Assembly (NCBI GenBank): GCA_002005505.1
Contig: KV908378.1
Coordinates: 442,174 to 454,673, forward strand
Length of the DNA: 12,500 nucleotides
DNA from: Botryococcus braunii
Lineage: Eukaryota > Chlorophyta > Trebouxiophyceae
Direction of reading: 5' to 3'
Shown piece by piece: positions 9,600 through 12,500 of this stretch. The translations under genes and the position numbers were made by a program. The notes beneath the pieces are model-generated. The model was given only the letters and a program-made list of their open reading frames with translations, made no database searches and was not told where the DNA came from. Numbering within the stretch: position 1 is the first letter of the stretch; the number at the start of each line of letters is the position of its first letter.

Positions 9600-9849
9600 C
9601 AGATTCTGTTTTAATTTACTTTTGGCTCAGCTTCTGCCGTGTTCCTAGTGAGGCTGCGACCGTACAGATCCCTCTGACAATTTCTCTTTTGCGAGAGGTA
9701 CCCACAATAGGCATATCTATTGTGACAACGAAAGAATTGTGAATAATTTATAGTTAGGATGAGCAACTTTTTCTTCGACGAATGCAAGATGCGAAGGAAA
9801 AGGAAAACATCGTAGGTTGTTAGGGCTGCATGCAGAACCGCCATCCACG
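9600..9849 (+). promoter_or_regulatory. Presumed promoter / 5' leader of the kinesin gene
   Basis: AT-rich relative to its flanks, immediately upstream of ATG 9850. It has TTTATAG-like sequence near 9747 and an inverted repeat CACAATAG-gcatat-CTATTGTG at 9703-9724. No confident TATA box, initiator or RFX X-box was identified. The assignment rests on position. Confidence 0.35.
9759..9815 (+). other. Upstream ORF 1 in the kinesin 5' leader
   Basis: ATG at 9759 to TAG at 9813-9815, 18 codons plus stop, starting MSNFFFDE and ending in a basic KMRRKRKTS. It ends 34 bases before the kinesin ATG. Whether it is transcribed depends on the unknown transcription start. Confidence 0.35.

Positions 9850-9853
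<4 letters not shown>
9830..9853 (+). other. Upstream ORF 2 overlapping the kinesin start (ATGA)
   Basis: ATG 9830, six codons (QNRHPR), then TGA at 9851-9853. The stop overlaps the kinesin ATG at 9850-9852 as ATGA. A ribosome starting here would terminate on top of the main start, so it could permit reinitiation or dampen kinesin translation. The geometry is seen directly; the function is inferred. Confidence 0.4.
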
Positions 9854-12232
<2,379 letters not shown>

Positions 12233-12500
12233 GTAATGCCCCCCCCCCTCTCCTCTTCGTGCCGCCCACCTCTGCCTGCTCGTTGCAATGCGTAGGTGTA
12301 TCTTATTCAGATGGAAATTCTGTTGAAGTTGTTGTCGTACGCCACGATGTCTGCATTGGGATGTAAAGGTTCTCTTTGTTTCGTATTGAAATGAACCTGC
12401 TTGTTTTTAGTGTGCTTAAGTATTTGTGTATGGACTGCATGTACGCGTGCGTGAGTTTGTGTGTGTGTGTGGGGGGGGGGTGGGTGGGTGCGTGTGCGTG
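12233..12500 (+). other. Kinesin-2 intron 3, partial
   Basis: Starts at donor GTAATG after GCC CTG CTG GAA. It is C-rich at first and ends the window in a GT/G-rich low-complexity tract. No acceptor followed by kinesin sequence is found before the edge, so the intron is at least 268 bp. Confidence 0.8.
12457..12500 (+). repeat. (GT)n / poly-G low-complexity tract
   Basis: A GT run followed by ten G, then TGGG and GTGC variants up to the window edge. It may continue beyond. Confidence 0.9.

Overview
This is a eukaryotic nuclear window. Its one secure gene is the 5' part of a kinesin-2 (KIF3/FLA10-like) motor gene on the + strand, running from 9850 past the right edge. The gene is split by at least three introns. 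Coding exons have balanced base composition, while non-coding DNA is full of (CA)n/(GT)n tracts, G/C homopolymers and tandem duplications. A kinesin-2 implies an organism that builds flagella or cilia at some stage. Together these traits suggest a large-intron protist or alga, for example a stramenopile such as a brown alga, but the sequence alone does not fix the lineage.

Layout. 1-2059: no recognisable gene. It holds a purine-rich tract and poly-G runs. 2060-2905: one + frame is unusually poor in stops (five internal stops in 282 codons) but matches no family I know, so it may be a decayed coding sequence. 2906-6800: low-complexity and tandem-repeat DNA. It contains a 64-bp duplication, a 60-bp-spaced C-rich repeat, a 50-bp minisatellite of about 5.7 units, a 29-bp repeat, a 38-bp duplication, long C-rich pyrimidine tracts, a 40-bp repeat and a (GT)n microsatellite. 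6800-9600: mostly anonymous. It has one candidate minus-strand exon with a near-consensus splice donor (about 7030-7296), a small + ORF at 7989-8276 with a faint LYR-motif look, a perfect 29-bp duplication, and a stop-interrupted + frame at 8749-9240. 9600-9849: presumed promoter and 5' leader of the kinesin gene, with two small upstream ORFs, the second overlapping the main start codon. 9850-12500: kinesin-2 exons 1-3 and introns 1-3.

The three kinesin exons join in phase 0 at every junction. They give 213 residues covering the motor domain from beta-1 through the P-loop (GQTGTGKT) to just before switch I. The rest of the motor, the neck, coiled coil and tail lie beyond the window. I found no rRNA, tRNA or CRISPR array, no intact transposon, no viral gene and no multi-gene system. 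The unusual content is the tandem-duplication and G/C-homopolymer landscape and the overlapping uORF at the kinesin start.
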